From the NCBI RefSeq assembly GCF_038502225.1, contig NC_091312.1, positions 31,343,683 to 31,407,682 of the forward strand: 64,000 nucleotides of DNA, written 5' to 3'. Positions 1-16,711 of the stretch are shown here, piece by piece. Position 1 is the first letter of the stretch. Each line of letters opens with the position of its first letter. Under the pieces are notes generated by a model. That model did no database searches. It saw nothing but the letters and a program-made list of their open reading frames with translations, and was not told where the DNA came from. The stretch is from Cherax quadricarinatus. Lineage: Eukaryota; Arthropoda; Malacostraca; Decapoda; Parastacidae. Position numbers and translations under genes: made by a program.

Positions 1-3000
1 ATGTACCAGTGACAACACTGACCCACGCTAGTGTGATGTACCAGTGACAACACTGACCCACGCTAGTGTGATGTACCAGTGATAACACTGACCCACGCTA
101 GTGTGATGTACCAGTGACAATACTGACCCACGCTAGTGTGATGTACCAGTGACAACACTGACCCACGCTAGTGTGATGTACCAGTGACAACACTGACCCA
201 CGCTAGTGTGATGTACCAGTGACAACACTGACCCTCGCTAGTGTGATGTACCAGTGACAACACTGACCCACGCTAGTGTGATGTACCAGTGACAATACTG
301 ACCCACGCTAGTGTGATGTACCAGTGACAACACTGACCCACGCTAGTGTGATGTACCAGTGACAACACTGACCCTCGCTAGTGTGATGTACCAGTGACAA
401 CACTGACCCACGCTAGTGTGATGTACCAGTGACAATACTGACCCACGCTAGTGTGATGTACCAGTGACAACACTGACCCACGCTAGTGTGATGTACCAGT
501 GACAACACTGACCCACGCTAGTGTGATGTACCAGTGACAACACTGACCCACGCTAGTGTGATGTACCAGTGACAACACTGACCCACGCTAGTGTGATGTA
601 CCAGTGACAACACTGACCCACGCTAGTGTGATGTACCAGTGACAACACTGACCCACGCTAGTGTGATGTACCAGTGACAACACTGACCCACGCTAGTGTG
701 ATGTACCAGTGACAACACTGACCCACGCTAGTGTGATGTACCAGTGACAATACTGACCCTCGCTAGTGTGATGTACCAGTGACAACACTGACCCACGCTA
801 GTGTGATGTACCAGTGACAACACTGACCCACGCTAGTGTGATGTACCAGTGACAACACTGACCCACGCTAGTGTGATGTACCAGTGACAACACTGACCCA
901 CGCTAGTGTGATGTACCAGTGACAACACTGACCCACGCTAGTGTGATGTACCAGTGACAACACTGACCCTCGCTAGTGTGATGTACCAGTGACAACACTG
1001 ACCCACGCTAGTGTGATGTACCAGTGACAACACTGACCCACGCTAGTGTGATGTACCAGTGACAACACTGACCCACGCTAGTGTGATGTACCAGTGACAA
1101 CACTGACCCTCGCTAGTGTGATGTACCAGTGACAACACTGACCCACGCTAGTGTGATGTACCAGTGACAATACTGACCCTCGCTAGTGTGATGTACCAGT
1201 GACAACACTGACCCACGCTAGTGTGATGTACCAGTGACAACACTGACCCTCGCTAGTGTGATGTACCAGTGATAACACTGACCCACGCTAGTGTGATGTA
1301 CCAGTGACAATACTGACCCACGCTAGTGTGATGTACCAGTGACAACACTGACCCACGCTAGTGTGATGTACCAGTGACAACACTGACCCACGCTAGTGTG
1401 ATGTACCAGTGACAACACTGACCCACGCTAGTGTGATGTACCAGTGACAACACTGACCCACGCTAGTGTGATGTACCAGTGACAACACTGACCCACGCTA
1501 GTGTGATGTACCAGTGACAACACTGACCCACGCTAGTGTGATGTACCAGTGACAACACTGACCCACGCTAGTGTGATGTACCAGTGACAACACTGACCCA
1601 CGCTAGTGTGATGTACCAGTGACAACACTGACCCACGCTAGTGTGATGTACCAGTGACAACACTGACCCACGCTAGTGTGATGTACCAGTGACAACACTG
1701 ACCCACGCTAGTGTGATGTACCAGTGACAACACTGACCCACGCTAGTGTGATGTACCAGTGACAACACTGACCCTCGCTAGTGTGATGTACCAGTGACAA
1801 CACTGACCCACGCTAGTGTGATGTACCAGTGACAACACTGACCCTCGCTAGTGTGATGTACCAGTGACAACACTGACCCACGCTAGTGTGATGTACCAGT
1901 GACAACACTGACCCACGCTAGTGTGATGTACCAGTGACAACACTGACCCACGCTAGTGTGATGTACCAGTGACAACACTGACCCACGCTAGTGTGATGTA
2001 CCAGTGACAACACTGACCCACGCTAGTGTGATGTACCAGTGACAACACTGACCCACGCTAGTGTGATGTACCAGTGACAACACTGACCCACGCTAGTGTG
2101 ATGTACCAGTGACAACACTGACCCACGCTAGTGTGATGTACCAGTGACAACACTGACCCACGCTAGTGTGATGTACCAGTGACAACACTGACCCACGCTA
2201 GTGTGATGTACCAGTGACAACACTGACCCACGCTAGTGTGATGTACCAGTGACAACACTGACCCACGCTAGTGTGATGTACCAGTGACAACACTGACCCA
2301 CGCTAGTGTGATGTACCAGTGACAATACTGACCCACGCTAGTGTGATGTACCAGTGACAACACTGACCCACGCTAGTGTGATGTACCAGTGACAACACTG
2401 ACCCACGCTAGTGTGATGTACCAGTGACAACACTGACCCACGCTAGTGTGATGTACCAGTGACAACACTGACCCACGCTAGTGTGATGTACCAGTGACAA
2501 TACTGACCCACGCTAGTGTGATGTACCAGTGACAACACTGACCCACGCTAGTGTGATGTACCAGTGACAACACTGACCCACGCTAGTGTGATGTACCAGT
2601 GACAACACTGACCCACGCTAGTGTGATGTACCAGTGACAATACTGACCCACGCTAGTGTGATGTACCAGTGACAACACTGACCCACGCTAGTGTGATGTA
2701 CCAGTGACAACACTGACCCACGCTAGTGTGATGTACCAGTGACAACACTGACCCACGCTAGTGTGATGTACCAGTGACAACACTGACCCACGCTAGTGTG
2801 ATGTACCAGTGACAACACTGACCCACGCTAGTGTGATGTACCAGTGACAACACTGACCCACGCTAGTGTGATGTACCAGTGACAACACTGACCCACGCTA
2901 GTGTGATGTACCAGTGACAACACTGACCCACGCTAGTGTGATGTACCAGTGACAACACTGACCCACGCTAGTGTGATGTACCAGTGACAATACTGACCCA

Positions 3001-6000
3001 CGCTAGTGTGATGTACCAGTGACAACACTGACCCACGCTAGTGTGATGTACCAGTGACAACACTGACCCACGCTAGTGTGATGTACCAGTGACAACACTG
3101 ACCCACGCTAGTGTGATGTACCAGTGACAACACTGACCCACGCTAGTGTGATGTACCAGTGACAACACTGACCCACGCTAGTGTGATGTACCAGTGACAA
3201 CACTGACCCACGCTAGTGTGATGTACCAGTGACAACACTGACCCACGCTAGTGTGATGTACCAGTGACAACACTGACCCTCGCTAGTGTGATGTACCAGT
3301 GATAACACTGACCCACGCTAGTGTGATGTACCAGTGACAATACTGACCCACGCTAGTGTGATGTACCAGTGACAACACTGACCCACGCTAGTGTGATGTA
3401 CCAGTGACAACACTGACCCACGCTAGTGTGATGTACCAGTGACAATACTGACCCACGCTAGTGTGATGTACCAGTGACAACACTGACCCACGCTAGTGTG
3501 ATGTACCAGTGACAACACTGACCCACGCTAGTGTGATGTACCAGTGACAACACTGACCCACGCTAGTGTGATGTACCAGTGACAACACTGACCCACGCTA
3601 GTGTGATGTACCAGTGACAACACTGACCCACGCTAGTGTGATGTACCAGTGACAACACTGACCCACGCTAGTGTGATGTACCAGTGACAACACTGACCCA
3701 CGCTAGTGTGATGTACCAGTGACAACACTGACCCACGCTAGTGTGATGTACCAGTGACAACACTGACCCACGCTAGTGTGATGTACCAGTGACAACACTG
3801 ACCCACGCTAGTGTGATGTACCAGTGACAACACTGACCCACGCTAGTGTGATGTACCAGTGACAACACTGACCCACGCTAGTGTGATGTACCAGTGACAA
3901 CACTGACCCACGCTAGTGTGATGTACCAGTGACAACACTGACCCACGCTAGTGTGATGTACCAGTGACAACACTGACCCACGCTAGTGTGATGTACCAGT
4001 GACAACACTGACCCACGCTAGTGTGATGTACCAGTGACAACACTGACCCACGCTAGTGTGATGTACCAGTGACAACACTGACCCACGCTAGTGTGATGTA
4101 CCAGTGACAACACTGACCCTCGCTAGTGTGATGTACCAGTGACAACACTGACCCACGCTAGTGTGATGTACCAGTGACAACACTGACCCACGCTAGTGTG
4201 ATGTACCAGTGACAACACTGACCCACGCTAGTGTGATGTACCAGTGACAACACTGACCCACGCTAGTGTGATGTACCAGTGACAACACTGACCCACGCTA
4301 GTGTGATGTACCAGTGACAACACTGACCCACGCTAGTGTGATGTACCAGTGACAACCCACGCTAGTGTGATGTACTGACCCACGCTAGTGTGATGTACCA
4401 GTGACAACACTGACCCACGCTAGTGTGATGTACCAGTGACAACACTGACCCACGCTAGTGTGATGTACCAGTGACAACACTGACCCACGCTAGTGTGATG
4501 TACCAGTGACAACACTGACCCTCGCTAGTGTGATGTACCAGTGACAACACTGACCCACGCTAGTGTGATGTACCAGTGACAACACTGACCCACGCTAGTG
4601 TGATGTACCAGTGACAACACTGACCCACGCTAGTGTGATGTACCAGTGACAACACTGACCCACGCTAGTGTGATGTACCAGTGACAACACTGACCCACGC
4701 TAGTGTGATGTACCAGTGACAACACTGACCCACGCTAGTGTGATGTACCAGTGACAACACTGACCCACGCTAGTGTGATGTACCAGTGACAACACTGACC
4801 CACGCTAGTGTGATGTACCAGTGACAACACTGACCCTCGCTAGTGTGATGTACCAGTGACAACACTGACCCACGCTAGTGTGATGTACCAGTGACAACAC
4901 TGACCCACGCTAGTGTGATGTACCAGTGACAACACTGACGCTAGTGTGATGTACCAGTGACAACACTGACCCTCGCTAGTGTGATGTACCAGTGACAACA
5001 CTGACCCACGCTAGTGTGATGTACCAGTGACAACACTGACCCACGCTAGTGTGATGTACCAGTGACAACACTGACCCACGCTAGTGTGATGTACCAGTGA
5101 CAACACTGACCCACGCTAGTGTGATGTACCAGTGACAACACTGACCCTCGCTAGTGTGATGTACCAGTGACAACACTGACCCACGCTAGTGTGATGTACC
5201 AGTGACAACACTGACCCTCGCTAGTGTGATGTACCAGTGACAACACTGACCCACGCTAGTGTGATGTACCAGTGACAACACTGACCCACGCTAGTGTGAT
5301 GTACCAGTGACAACACTGACCCACGCTAGTGTGATGTACCAGTGACAACACTGACCCACGCTAGTGTGATGTACCAGTGACAACACTGACCCACGCTAGT
5401 GTGATGTACCAGTGACAACACTGACCCACGCTAGTGTGATGTACCAGTGACAACACTGACCCACGCTAGTGTGATGTACCAGTGACAATACTGACCCACG
5501 CTAGTGTGATGTACCAGTGACAACACTGACCCACGCTAGTGTGATGTACCAGTGACAACACTGATCCACGCTAGTGTGATGTACCAGTGACAACACTGAC
5601 CCTCGCTAGTGTGATGTACCAGTGACAACACTGACCCACGCTAGTGTGATGTACCAGTGACAAAACTGACCCACTGACACTGACCCACGCGAGTGTGATG
5701 TACCAGTGATAACACTGACCCACGCTAGTGTGATGTACCAGTGACAACACTGACCCACGCTAGTGTGATGTACCAGTGACAACACTGACCCACGCTAGTG
5801 TGATGTACCAGTGACAACACTGACCCACGCTAGTGTGATGTACCAGTGACAACACTGACCCACGCTAGTGTGATGTACCAGTGACAACACTGACCCACGC
5901 TAGTGTGATGTACCAGTGACAACACTGACCCACGCTAGTGTGATGTACCAGTGACAACACTGACCCACGCTAGTGTGATGTACCAGTGACAACACTGACC

Positions 6001-7422
6001 CACGCTAGTGTGATGTACCAGTGACAACACTGACCCACGCTAGTGTGATGTACCAGTGACAACACTGATCCACGCTAGTGTGATGTACCAGTGACAACAC
6101 TGACCCACGCTAGTGTGATGTACCAGTGACAACACTGACCCACGCTAGTGTGATGTACCAGTGACAACACTGACCCACGCTAGTGTGATGTACCAGTGAC
6201 AACACTGACCCACGCTAGTGTGATGTACCAGTGACAACACTGACCCACGCTAGTGTGATGTACCAGTGACAACACTGACCCACGCTAGTGTGATGTACCA
6301 GTGACAACACTGACCCACGCTAGTGTGATGTACCAGTGACAACACTGACCCACGCTAGTGTGATGTACCAGTGACAACACTGACCCACGCTAGTGTGATG
6401 TACCAGTGACAACACTGACCCACGCTAGTGTGATGTACCAGTGACAACACTGACCCACGCTAGTGTGATGTACCAGTGACAACACTGACCCACGCTAGTG
6501 TGATGTACCAGTGACGACACTGAACCACACTAGTGTGATGTACCAGTGACAACCCACTGACCCACGCTAGTGTGATGTACCAGTGACAACACTGACCCAC
6601 GCTAGTGTGATGTACCAGTGACAACACTGACCCACGCTAGTGTGATGTACCAGTGACAACACTGACCCACGCTAGTGTGATGTACCAGTGACAACACTGA
6701 CCCACGCTAGTGTGATGTACCAGTGACAACACTGACCCACGCAAGTGTGATGTACCAGTGACAACACTGACCCACGCTAGTGTGATGTACCAGTGACAAC
6801 ACTGACCCACGCTAGTGTGATGTACCAGTGACAACACTGACCCACGCTAGTGTGATGTACCAGTGACAACACTGACCCACGCTAGTGTGATGTACCAGTG
6901 ACAACACTGACCCACGCTAGTGTGATGTACCAGTGACAACACTGACCCACGCTAGTGTGATGTACCAGTGACAACACTGACCCACGCTAGTGTGATGTAC
7001 CAGTGACAACACTGACCCACGCTAGTGTGATGTACCAGTGACAACACTGACCCACGCTAGTGTGATGTACCAGTGACAACACTGACCCTCGCTAGTGTGA
7101 TGTACCCCACTGACTAGTGTGATGTACCAGTGACAACACTGACCCACGCTAGTGTGATGTACCAGTGACAACACTGACCCACGCTAGTGTGATGTACCAG
7201 TGACAACACTGACCCACGCTAGTGTGATGTACCAGTGACAACACTGACCCACGCTAGTGTGATGTACCAGTGACAACACTGACCCACGCTAGTGTGATGT
7301 ACCAGTGACAACACTGACCCACGCTAGTGTGATGTACCAGTGACAACACTGACCCACGCTAGTGTGATGTACCAGTGACAACACTGACCCACGCTAGTGT
7401 GATGTACCAGTGACAACACTGA

Positions 7423-7900
7423 CCCACGCTGGTGTGATGTACCAGTGACAACACTGACCCACGCTAGTGTGATGTACCCGAGACGACGCTGACCCACGCT
7501 GACTAGTGTGATGTACCAGTGACAACACTGACCCACGCTAGTGTGATGTACCGACAACACTGACCCACGCTAGTGTGATGTACCAGTGACAACACTGACC
7601 CACGCTAGTGTGATGTACCAGTGACAACACTGACCCACGCTAGTGTGATGTACCAGTGACAACACTGACCCACGCTAGTGTGATGTACCAGTGACAACTC
7701 TGACCCACGCTAGTGTGATGTACCAGTGACAACACTGACCCACGCTAGTGTGATGTACCAGTGACAACACTGACCCACGCTAGTGTGATGTACCAGTGAC
7801 AACACTGACCCACGCTGGTGTGATGTACCAGTGACAACACTGACCCACGCTAGTGTGATGTACCAGAGACGACGCTGACCCACGCTAGTGTGATGTACCA
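7423..7900. repeat. Local 385-bp (11-unit) higher-order duplication in satellite A
   Basis: A rare combination, cacgctggtgtgatg followed about 60 bp later by gagacgacgctgaccc, occurs near 7430 and again near 7815. The spacing is 385 bp, which is 11 units of 35 bp. Two independent rare variants shared at the same spacing indicate block duplication rather than recurrent mutation. Confidence 0.7.
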
Positions 7901-10021
7901 GTGACAACACTGACCCACGCTAGTGTGATGTACCAGTGACAACACTGACCCACGCTGACCCCACGCTAGTGTGATGTACCAGTAACAACACTGACCCACG
8001 CTAGTGTGATGTACCAGTGACAACACTGACCCACGCTAGTGTGATGTACCAGTGACAACACTGACCCACTATAGTGTGATGAACCAGTGACAAACTGACC
8101 CACGCTAGTGTGATGTACCAGTGACAACACTGACGCTAGTGTGATGTACCAGTGACAACACTGACCCACGCTAGTGTGATGTACCAGTGACGACGCTGAC
8201 CCACGCTAGTGTGATGTACCAGTGACAACACTGACCCACGCTAGTGTGATGTACCAGTGACAACACTGACCCACGCTAGTGTGATGTACCAGTGACAACA
8301 CTGACCCAGGCTAGTGTGATGTACCAGTGACAACCCACGCTAGTGTTATGTACATGTGACAACACTGACCCACGCTAGTGTGATGTACCAGTGACAACAC
8401 TGACCCACGCTAGTGTGATGTACCAGTGACAACACTGACCCACGCTAGTGTGATGTACCAGTGACAACACTGACCCACGCTAGTGTGATGTACCAGTGAC
8501 AACACTGACCCACGCTAGTGTGATGTACCAGTGACAACACTGACCCACGCTAGTGTGATGTACCAGTGACAACACTGACCCACGCTAGTGTGATGTACCA
8601 GTGACAACACTGACCCACGCTAGTGTGATGTACCAGTGACAACACTGACCCACGCTAGTGTGATGTACCAGTGACAACACTGACCCACGCTAGTGTGATG
8701 TACCAGTGACAACACTGACCCACGCTAGTGTGATGTACCAGTGACAACACTGACCCACGCTAGTGTGATGTACCAGTGAAAACACTGAACGCTAGTGTGA
8801 TGTACCAGTGACAACACTGACGCTAGTGTGATGTACCAGTGACAACACTGACCCTGACCCGCTAGTGTGATGTACCAGTGACAACACTGACCCACGCTAG
8901 TGTGATGTACCAGTGACAACACTGACCCACGCTAGTGTGATGTACCAGTGACTGAACGCTAGTGTGATGTACTGACCCACGCTAGTGTGATGTACCAGTG
9001 ACAACACTGACCCACGCTAGTGTGATGTACCAGTGAAAACACTGACCCACGCTAGTGTGATGTACCAGTGACAACACTGACCCACGCTAGTGTGATGTAC
9101 CAGTGACAACACTGACCCACGCTAGTGTGATGTACCAGTGACAACACTGACCCACGCTAGTGTGATGTACCAGTGACAACACTGACCCACGCTAGTGTGA
9201 TGTACCAGTGACAACACTGACCCACGCTAGTGTGATGTACCAGTGACAACACTGACCCACGCTAGTGTGATGTACCAGTGACAACACTGACCCACGCTAG
9301 TGTGATGTACCAGTGACAACACTGACCCACGCTAGTGTGATGTACCAGTGACAACACTGACCCACGCTAGTGTGATGTACCAGTGACAACACTGACCCAC
9401 GCTAGTGTGATGTACCAGTGACAACACTGACCCACGCTAGTGTGATGTACCAGTGACAACTGACTGACCCCTGACGCTAGTGTGATGTACCAGACAACAC
9501 TGACTAGTGTGATGTACCAGTGACACTGACCCACGCTAGTGTGATGTACCAGTGACAACACTGACCCACGCTAGTGTGAGTGACAACACTGACCAGTGTG
9601 ATGTACCAACACTGACCCACGCTAGTGTGATGTACCAGTGACACCCTCGCTAGTGTGATGTACCAGTGACCACTGACGCTAGTGCGATGTACCAGTGACA
9701 ACACTGACCCACGCTAGTTTGATGTACCAGTGACAACACTGACCCACGCTAGTGTGATGTACCAGTGACAACACTGACCCACGCTAGTGTGATGTACCAG
9801 TGACACTGACCCACGCTAGTGTGATGTACCAGTTACAACACTGACCCACGCTAGTGTGATGTATCAGTGACAACACTGACCCACGCTAGTGATGTACCAG
9901 TGTACCTAGTGACCAGTGAACACTGACCCACGCTAGTGTAATGTACCAGTAACAACACTGACCCACGCTAGTGTGATGTACCAGTGACAACACTGACCTA
10001 CGCTAGTGTGATGTACGAGTG

Positions 10022-10140
10022 ACAACACTGACCTACTATAGTGTGATGTACCAGAGACAACACTGACCCACGCTAGTGTGATGTACCAGTGACAACACTG
10101 ACCCACGAGTGTGTGAGTGACAACACTACCAGTGTGATGA
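10022..10140. repeat. Irregular satellite A block, copy 1
   Basis: This block carries several unusual changes: acctactata replacing the usual acccacgcta, ccagagac replacing ccagtgac, a shortened cccacgagtgtgtga, and then a 'gagtgacaacactaccagtg' junction. The same changes recur at 16712-16828. Confidence 0.8.
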
Positions 10141-13100
10141 CCAGTGACACCACAGACCCACGCGAGTGTGATGTACCAGTGACAACAATGACCCACGCTA
10201 GTGTGATGTACCAGTGACAACACTGACCCACGCTAGTGTGATGTACCAGTGACAACACTGACCCACGCTAGTGTGATGTACCAGTGACAACACTGACCCA
10301 CGCTAGTGTGATGTACCAGTGACAACACTGACCCACGCTAGTGTGATGTACCAGTGACAACACTGACCCACGCTAGTGTGATGTACCAGTGACAACACTG
10401 ACCCACGCTAGTGTGATGTACCAGTGACAACACTGACCCACGCTAGTGTGATGTACCAGTGACAACACTGACCCACGCTAGTGTGATGTACCAGTGACAA
10501 CACTGACCCACGCTAGTGTGATGTACCAGTGACAACACTGACCCACGCTAGTGTGATGTACCAGTGACAACACTGACCCACGCTAGTGTGATGTACCAGT
10601 GACAACACTGACCCACGCTAGTGTGATGTACCAGTGACAACACTGACCCACGCTAGTGTGATGTACCAGTGACAACACTGACCCACGCTAGTGTGATGTA
10701 CCAGTGACAACACTGACCCACGCTAGTGTGATGTACCAGTGACAACACTGACCCACGCTAGTGTGATGTACCAGTGACAACACTGACCCACGCTAGTGTG
10801 ATGTACCAGTGACAACACTGACCCACGCTAGTGTGATGTACCAGTGACAACACTGACCCACGCTAGTGTGATGTACCAGTGACAACACTGACCCACGCTA
10901 GTGTGATGTACCAGTGACAACACTGACCCACGCTAGTGTGATGTACCAGTGACAACACTGACCCACGCTAGTGTGATGTACCAGTGACAACACTGACCCA
11001 CGCTAGTGTGATGTACCAGTGACAACACTGACCCACGCTAGTGTGATGTACCAGTGACAACACTGACCCACGCTAGTGTGATGTACCAGTGACAACACTG
11101 ACCCACGCTAGTGTGATGTACCAGTGACAACACTGACCCACGCTAGTGTGATGTACCAGTGACAACACTGACCCACGCTAGTGTGATGTACCAGTGACAA
11201 CACTGACCCACGCTAGTGTGATGTACGAGTGACAACACTGACCCACGCTAGTGTGATGTACCAGTGACAACACTGACCCACGCTAGTGTGATGTACCAGT
11301 GACAACACTGACCCACGCTAGTGTGATGTACCAGTGACAACACTGACCCACGCTAGTGTGATGTACCAGTGACAACACTGACCACTGACGCTAGTGTGAT
11401 GTACCAGTGACGACGCTGACCCACGCTAGTGTGATGTACCAGTGACAACACTGACCCACGCTAGTGTGATGTACCAGTGACAACACTGACCCACGCTAGT
11501 GTGATGTACCAGTGACAACACTGACCCACGCTAGTGTGATGTACCAGTGACAACACTGACCCACGCTAGTGTGATGTACCAGTGACAACACTGACCCACG
11601 CTAGTGTGATGTACCAGTGACAACACTGACCCACGCTAGTGTGATGTACCAGTGACAACACTGACCCACGCTAGTGTGATGTACCAGTGACAACACTGAC
11701 CCACGCTAGTGTGATGTACCAGTGACAACACTGACCCACGCTAGTGTGATGTACCAGTGACAACACTGACCCACGCTAGTGTGATGTACCAGTGACAACA
11801 CTGACCCACGCTAGTGTGATGTACCAGTGACAACACTGACCCACGCTAGTGTGATGTACCAGTGACAACACTGACCCACGCTAGTGTGATGTACCAGTGA
11901 CAACACTGACCCACGCTAGTGTGATGTACCAGTGACAACACTGACCCACGCTAGTGTGATGTACCAGTGACAACACTGACCCACGCTAGTGTGATGTACC
12001 AGTGACAATACTGACCCACGCTAGTGTGATGTACCAGTGACAACACTGACCCACGCTAGTGTGATGTACCAGTGACAACACTGACCCACGCTAGTGTGAT
12101 GTACCAGTGACAACACTGACCCACTCTAGAGTGACGTACCAGTGCCAACACTGACCCACGCTAGTGTGATGTACCAGTGACAACACTGACCCACGCTAGT
12201 GTGATGTACCAGTGACAACACTGACCCACGCTAGTGTGATGTACCAGTGACAACACTGACCCACGCCAGTGTGATGTACCAGTGACAACACTGACCCACG
12301 CTAGTGTGATGTACCAGTGACAACACTGACCCACGCTAGTGTGATGTACCAGTGACAACACTGACCCACGCTAGTGTGATGTACCAGTGACAACACTGAC
12401 CCACGCTAGTGTGATGTACCAGTGACAACACTGACCCACGCTAGTGTGATGTACCAGTGACAACACTGACCCACGCTAGTGTGATGTACCAGTGACAACA
12501 CTGACCCACGCTAGTGTGATGTACCAGTGACAACACTGACCCACGCTAGTGTGATGTACCAGTGACAACACTGACCCACGCTAGTGTGATGTACCAGTGA
12601 CAATACTGACCCACGCTAGTGTGATGTACCAGTGACAACACTGACCCCAGTGACAACACGCTAGTGTGATGTACCAGTGACAACACTGACCCACGCTAGT
12701 GTGATGTACCAGTGACAACACTGACCCACGCTAGTGTGATGTACCAGTGACAACACTGACCCACGCTAGTGTGATGTACCAGTGACTGAACGCTAGTGTG
12801 ATGTACCAGTGACCACTGACGCTAGTGTGATGTACCAGTGACAACACTGACCCACGCTAGTGTGATGTACCAGTGACAACACTGACCCACGCTAGTGTGA
12901 TGTACCAGAGACAACACTGACCCACGCGAGTGTGATGTACCAGTGACAACACTGACCCACGCTAGTGTGATGTACCAGTGACAACACTGACCCACGCTAG
13001 TGTGATGTACCAGTGACAACACTAGTGTGATGTACCAGTGACAACACTGACCCACGCTAGTGTGATGTACCAGTGACAACTGACCCACTAGTGTGATGAC

Positions 13101-16100
13101 CCACGCTAGTGTGATGTTCCAGTGACAACACTGACCCACGCTAGTGTGATGTACCAGTGAAAACACTGAACCACGCTAGTGTGATGTACCAGTGACAACA
13201 CTGACCTACGCTAGTGTGATGTACCAGTGACAACACTGACCCACGCTAGTGTGATGTACCAGTGACAACACTGACCCACGCTAGTGTGATGTACCAGTGA
13301 CAACACTGACCCACGCTAGTGTGATGTACCAGTGACAATACTGACCCACGCTAGTGTGATGTACCAGTGACAACACTGACCCACGCTAGTGTGATGTACC
13401 AGTGACAACACTGACCCACGCTAGTGTGATGTACCAGTGACAACACTGACCCACGCTAGTGTGATGTACCAGTGACAACACTGACCCACGCTACGCTAGT
13501 GTGATGTACCAGTGACAACACTACGCTAGTGTGTGACAACACTGACCCACGCTAGTGTGATGTACCAGTGACAACACTGACCCACGCTAGTGTGATGTAC
13601 CAGTGACAACACTGACCCACGCTAGTGTGATGTACCAGTGACCCAACACTGACCCCTGACGCTAGTGTTATGTACCATTGACAAAACTGACCCACGCTAG
13701 TGTGATGTACCAGTGACAACACTGACCCACGCTAGTGTGATGTACCAGTGACAACACTGACCCACGCTAGTGTGATGTACCAGTGACAACACTGACGCAC
13801 GCTAGTGTGATGTACCAGTGACAACACTGACCCACGCTAGTGTGATGTACCAGTGACACGCCTGACCCACGCTCGTGTGATGTACCAGTGACAACACTGA
13901 CCCACGCTAGTGTGATGTACCAGTGACAACACTGACCCACGCTAGTGTGATGTACCAGTGACAACACTGACCCACGCTAGTGTGATGTACCAGTGACAAC
14001 ACTGACCCACGCTAGTGTGATGTACCAGTGACGACACTGACCCACGCTAGTGTGATGTACCAGTGACCACTGACCCACGCTAGTGTGATGTACCAGTGAC
14101 AACACTGACCCACGCTAGTGTGATGTACCAGTGACAACACTGACCCACGCTAGTGTGATGTACCAGTGACAACACTGACCCACGCTAGTGTGATGTACCA
14201 GTGACAACACTGACCCACGCTAGTGTGATGTACCAGTGTACCAGTGACAACACTGACCCACGCTAGTGTGATGTACCAGTGACAACGCACTGACCCTGAC
14301 CCACGCTAGTGTGATGTACCAGTGACAACACTGACCCACGCTAGTGTGATGTACCAGTGACAACACTGACCCACGCTAGTGTGATGTACCAGTGACAACA
14401 CTGACCCACGCTAGTGTGATGTACCAGTGACAACACTGACCCACGCTAGTGTGATGTACCAGTGACAACACTGACCCACGCTAGTGTGATGTACCAGTGA
14501 CAACACTGACCCACGCTAGTGTGATGTACCAGTGACAACACTGACCCACGCTAGTGTGATGTACCAGTGACAACACTGACCCACGCTAGTGTGATGTACC
14601 AGTGACAACACTGACCCACGCTAGTGTGATGTACCAGTGACAACACTGACCCACGCTAGTGTGATGTACCAGTGACAACACTGACCCCGCTAGTGTGATG
14701 TACCAGTGACAACACTAGTGTGATGTACCAGTGATAACACTGACCCACGCTAGTGTGATGTACCAGTGACAATACTGACCCACGCTAGTGTGATGTACCA
14801 GTGACAACACTGAACCACGGTAGTGTGATGTACCAGTGACAACACTGACCCACGCTAGTGTGATGTACCAGTGACAACACTGATCCACGCTAGTGTGATG
14901 TACCAGTGACAACACTGACCCACGCTAGTGTGATGTACCAGTGACAACACTGACCCACGCTAGTGTGATGTACCAGTGACAACACTGACCCACGCTAGTG
15001 TGATGTACCAGTGACAACACTGACCCACGCTAGTGTGATGTACCAGTGACAACACTGACCCACGCTAGTGTGATGTACCAGTGACAACACTGACCCACGC
15101 TAGTGTGATGTACCAGTGACAACACTGACCCACGCTAGTGTGATGTACCAGTGACAACACTGACCCACGCTAGTGTGATGTACCAGTGACAACACTGACC
15201 CTCGCTAGTGTGATGTACCAGTGATAACACTGACCCACGCTAGTGTGATGTACCAGTGACAATACTGACCCACGCTAGTGTGATGTACCAGTGACAACAC
15301 TGACCCACGCTAGTGTGATGTACCAGTGACAACACTGACCCACGCTAGTGTGTGATGTACCAGTACCAGTGACAACACTGAACGCTAGTGTGATGTACCA
15401 GTGACAACACTGACACCCACGCTAGTGTGATGTACCAGTGACACCACTGACCCACGCTAGTGTGATGTACCAGTGACAACACTGACCCACGCTAGTGTGA
15501 TGTACCAGTGACAACACTGACCCACGCTAGTGTGATGTACCAGTGACAACACTGACCCACGCTAGTGTGATGTACCAGTGACAACACTGACCCACGCTAG
15601 TGTGATGTACCAGTGACAACACTGACCCACGCTAGTGTGATGTACCAGTGACAACACTGACCCACGCTAGTGTGATGTACCAGTGACAACACTGACCCAC
15701 GCTAGTGTGATGTACCAGTGACAACACTGACCCACGCTAGTGTGATGTACCAGTGACAACACTGACCCACGCTAGTGTGATGTACCAGTGACAACACTGA
15801 CCCACGCTAGTGTGATGTACCAGTGACAACACTGACCCACGCTAGTGTGATGTACCAGTGACAACACTGACCCACGCTAGTGTGATGTACCAGTGACAAC
15901 ACTGACCCACGCTAGTGTGATGTACCAGTGACAACACTGACCCACGCTAGTGTGATGTACCAGTGACAACACTGACCCACGCTAGTGTGATGTACCAGTG
16001 ACAACACTGACCCACGCTAGTGTGATGTACCAGTGACAACACTGACCCACGCTAGTGTGATGTACCAGTGACAACACTGACCCACGCTAGTGTGATGTAC

Positions 16101-16711
16101 CAGTGACAACAGTGACTAGTGTGATGTACAGTGACAACACTGCGCTAGTGTGATGTACCAGTGACAACACTGACCCACGCTAGTGTGATGTACCAGTGAC
16201 AACACTGACCCACGCTAGTGTGATGTACCAGTGACAACACTGACCCACGCTAGTGTGATGTACCAGTGACAACACTGACCCACGCTAGTGTGATGTACCA
16301 GTGACAACACTGACCCACGCTAGTGTGATGTACCAGTGACAACACTGACCCACGCTAGTGTGATGTACCAGTGACAACACTGACCCACGCTAGTGTGATG
16401 TACCAGTGACAACACTGACCCACGCTAGTGTGATGTACCAGTGACAACACTGACCCACGCTAGTGTGATGTACCAGTGACAACACTGACCCACGCTAGTG
16501 TGATGTACCAGTGACAACACTGACCCACGCTAGTGTGATGTACCAGTGACAACAGTGACCCACGCTAGTGTGATGTACCAGTGACAACACTGACCCACGC
16601 CAGTGTGATGTACCAGTGACAACACTGACCCACGCTAGTGTGATGTACCAGTGACAACACTGACCCACGCTAGTGTGATGTACCAGTGACAACACTGACC
16701 CACGCTAGTGT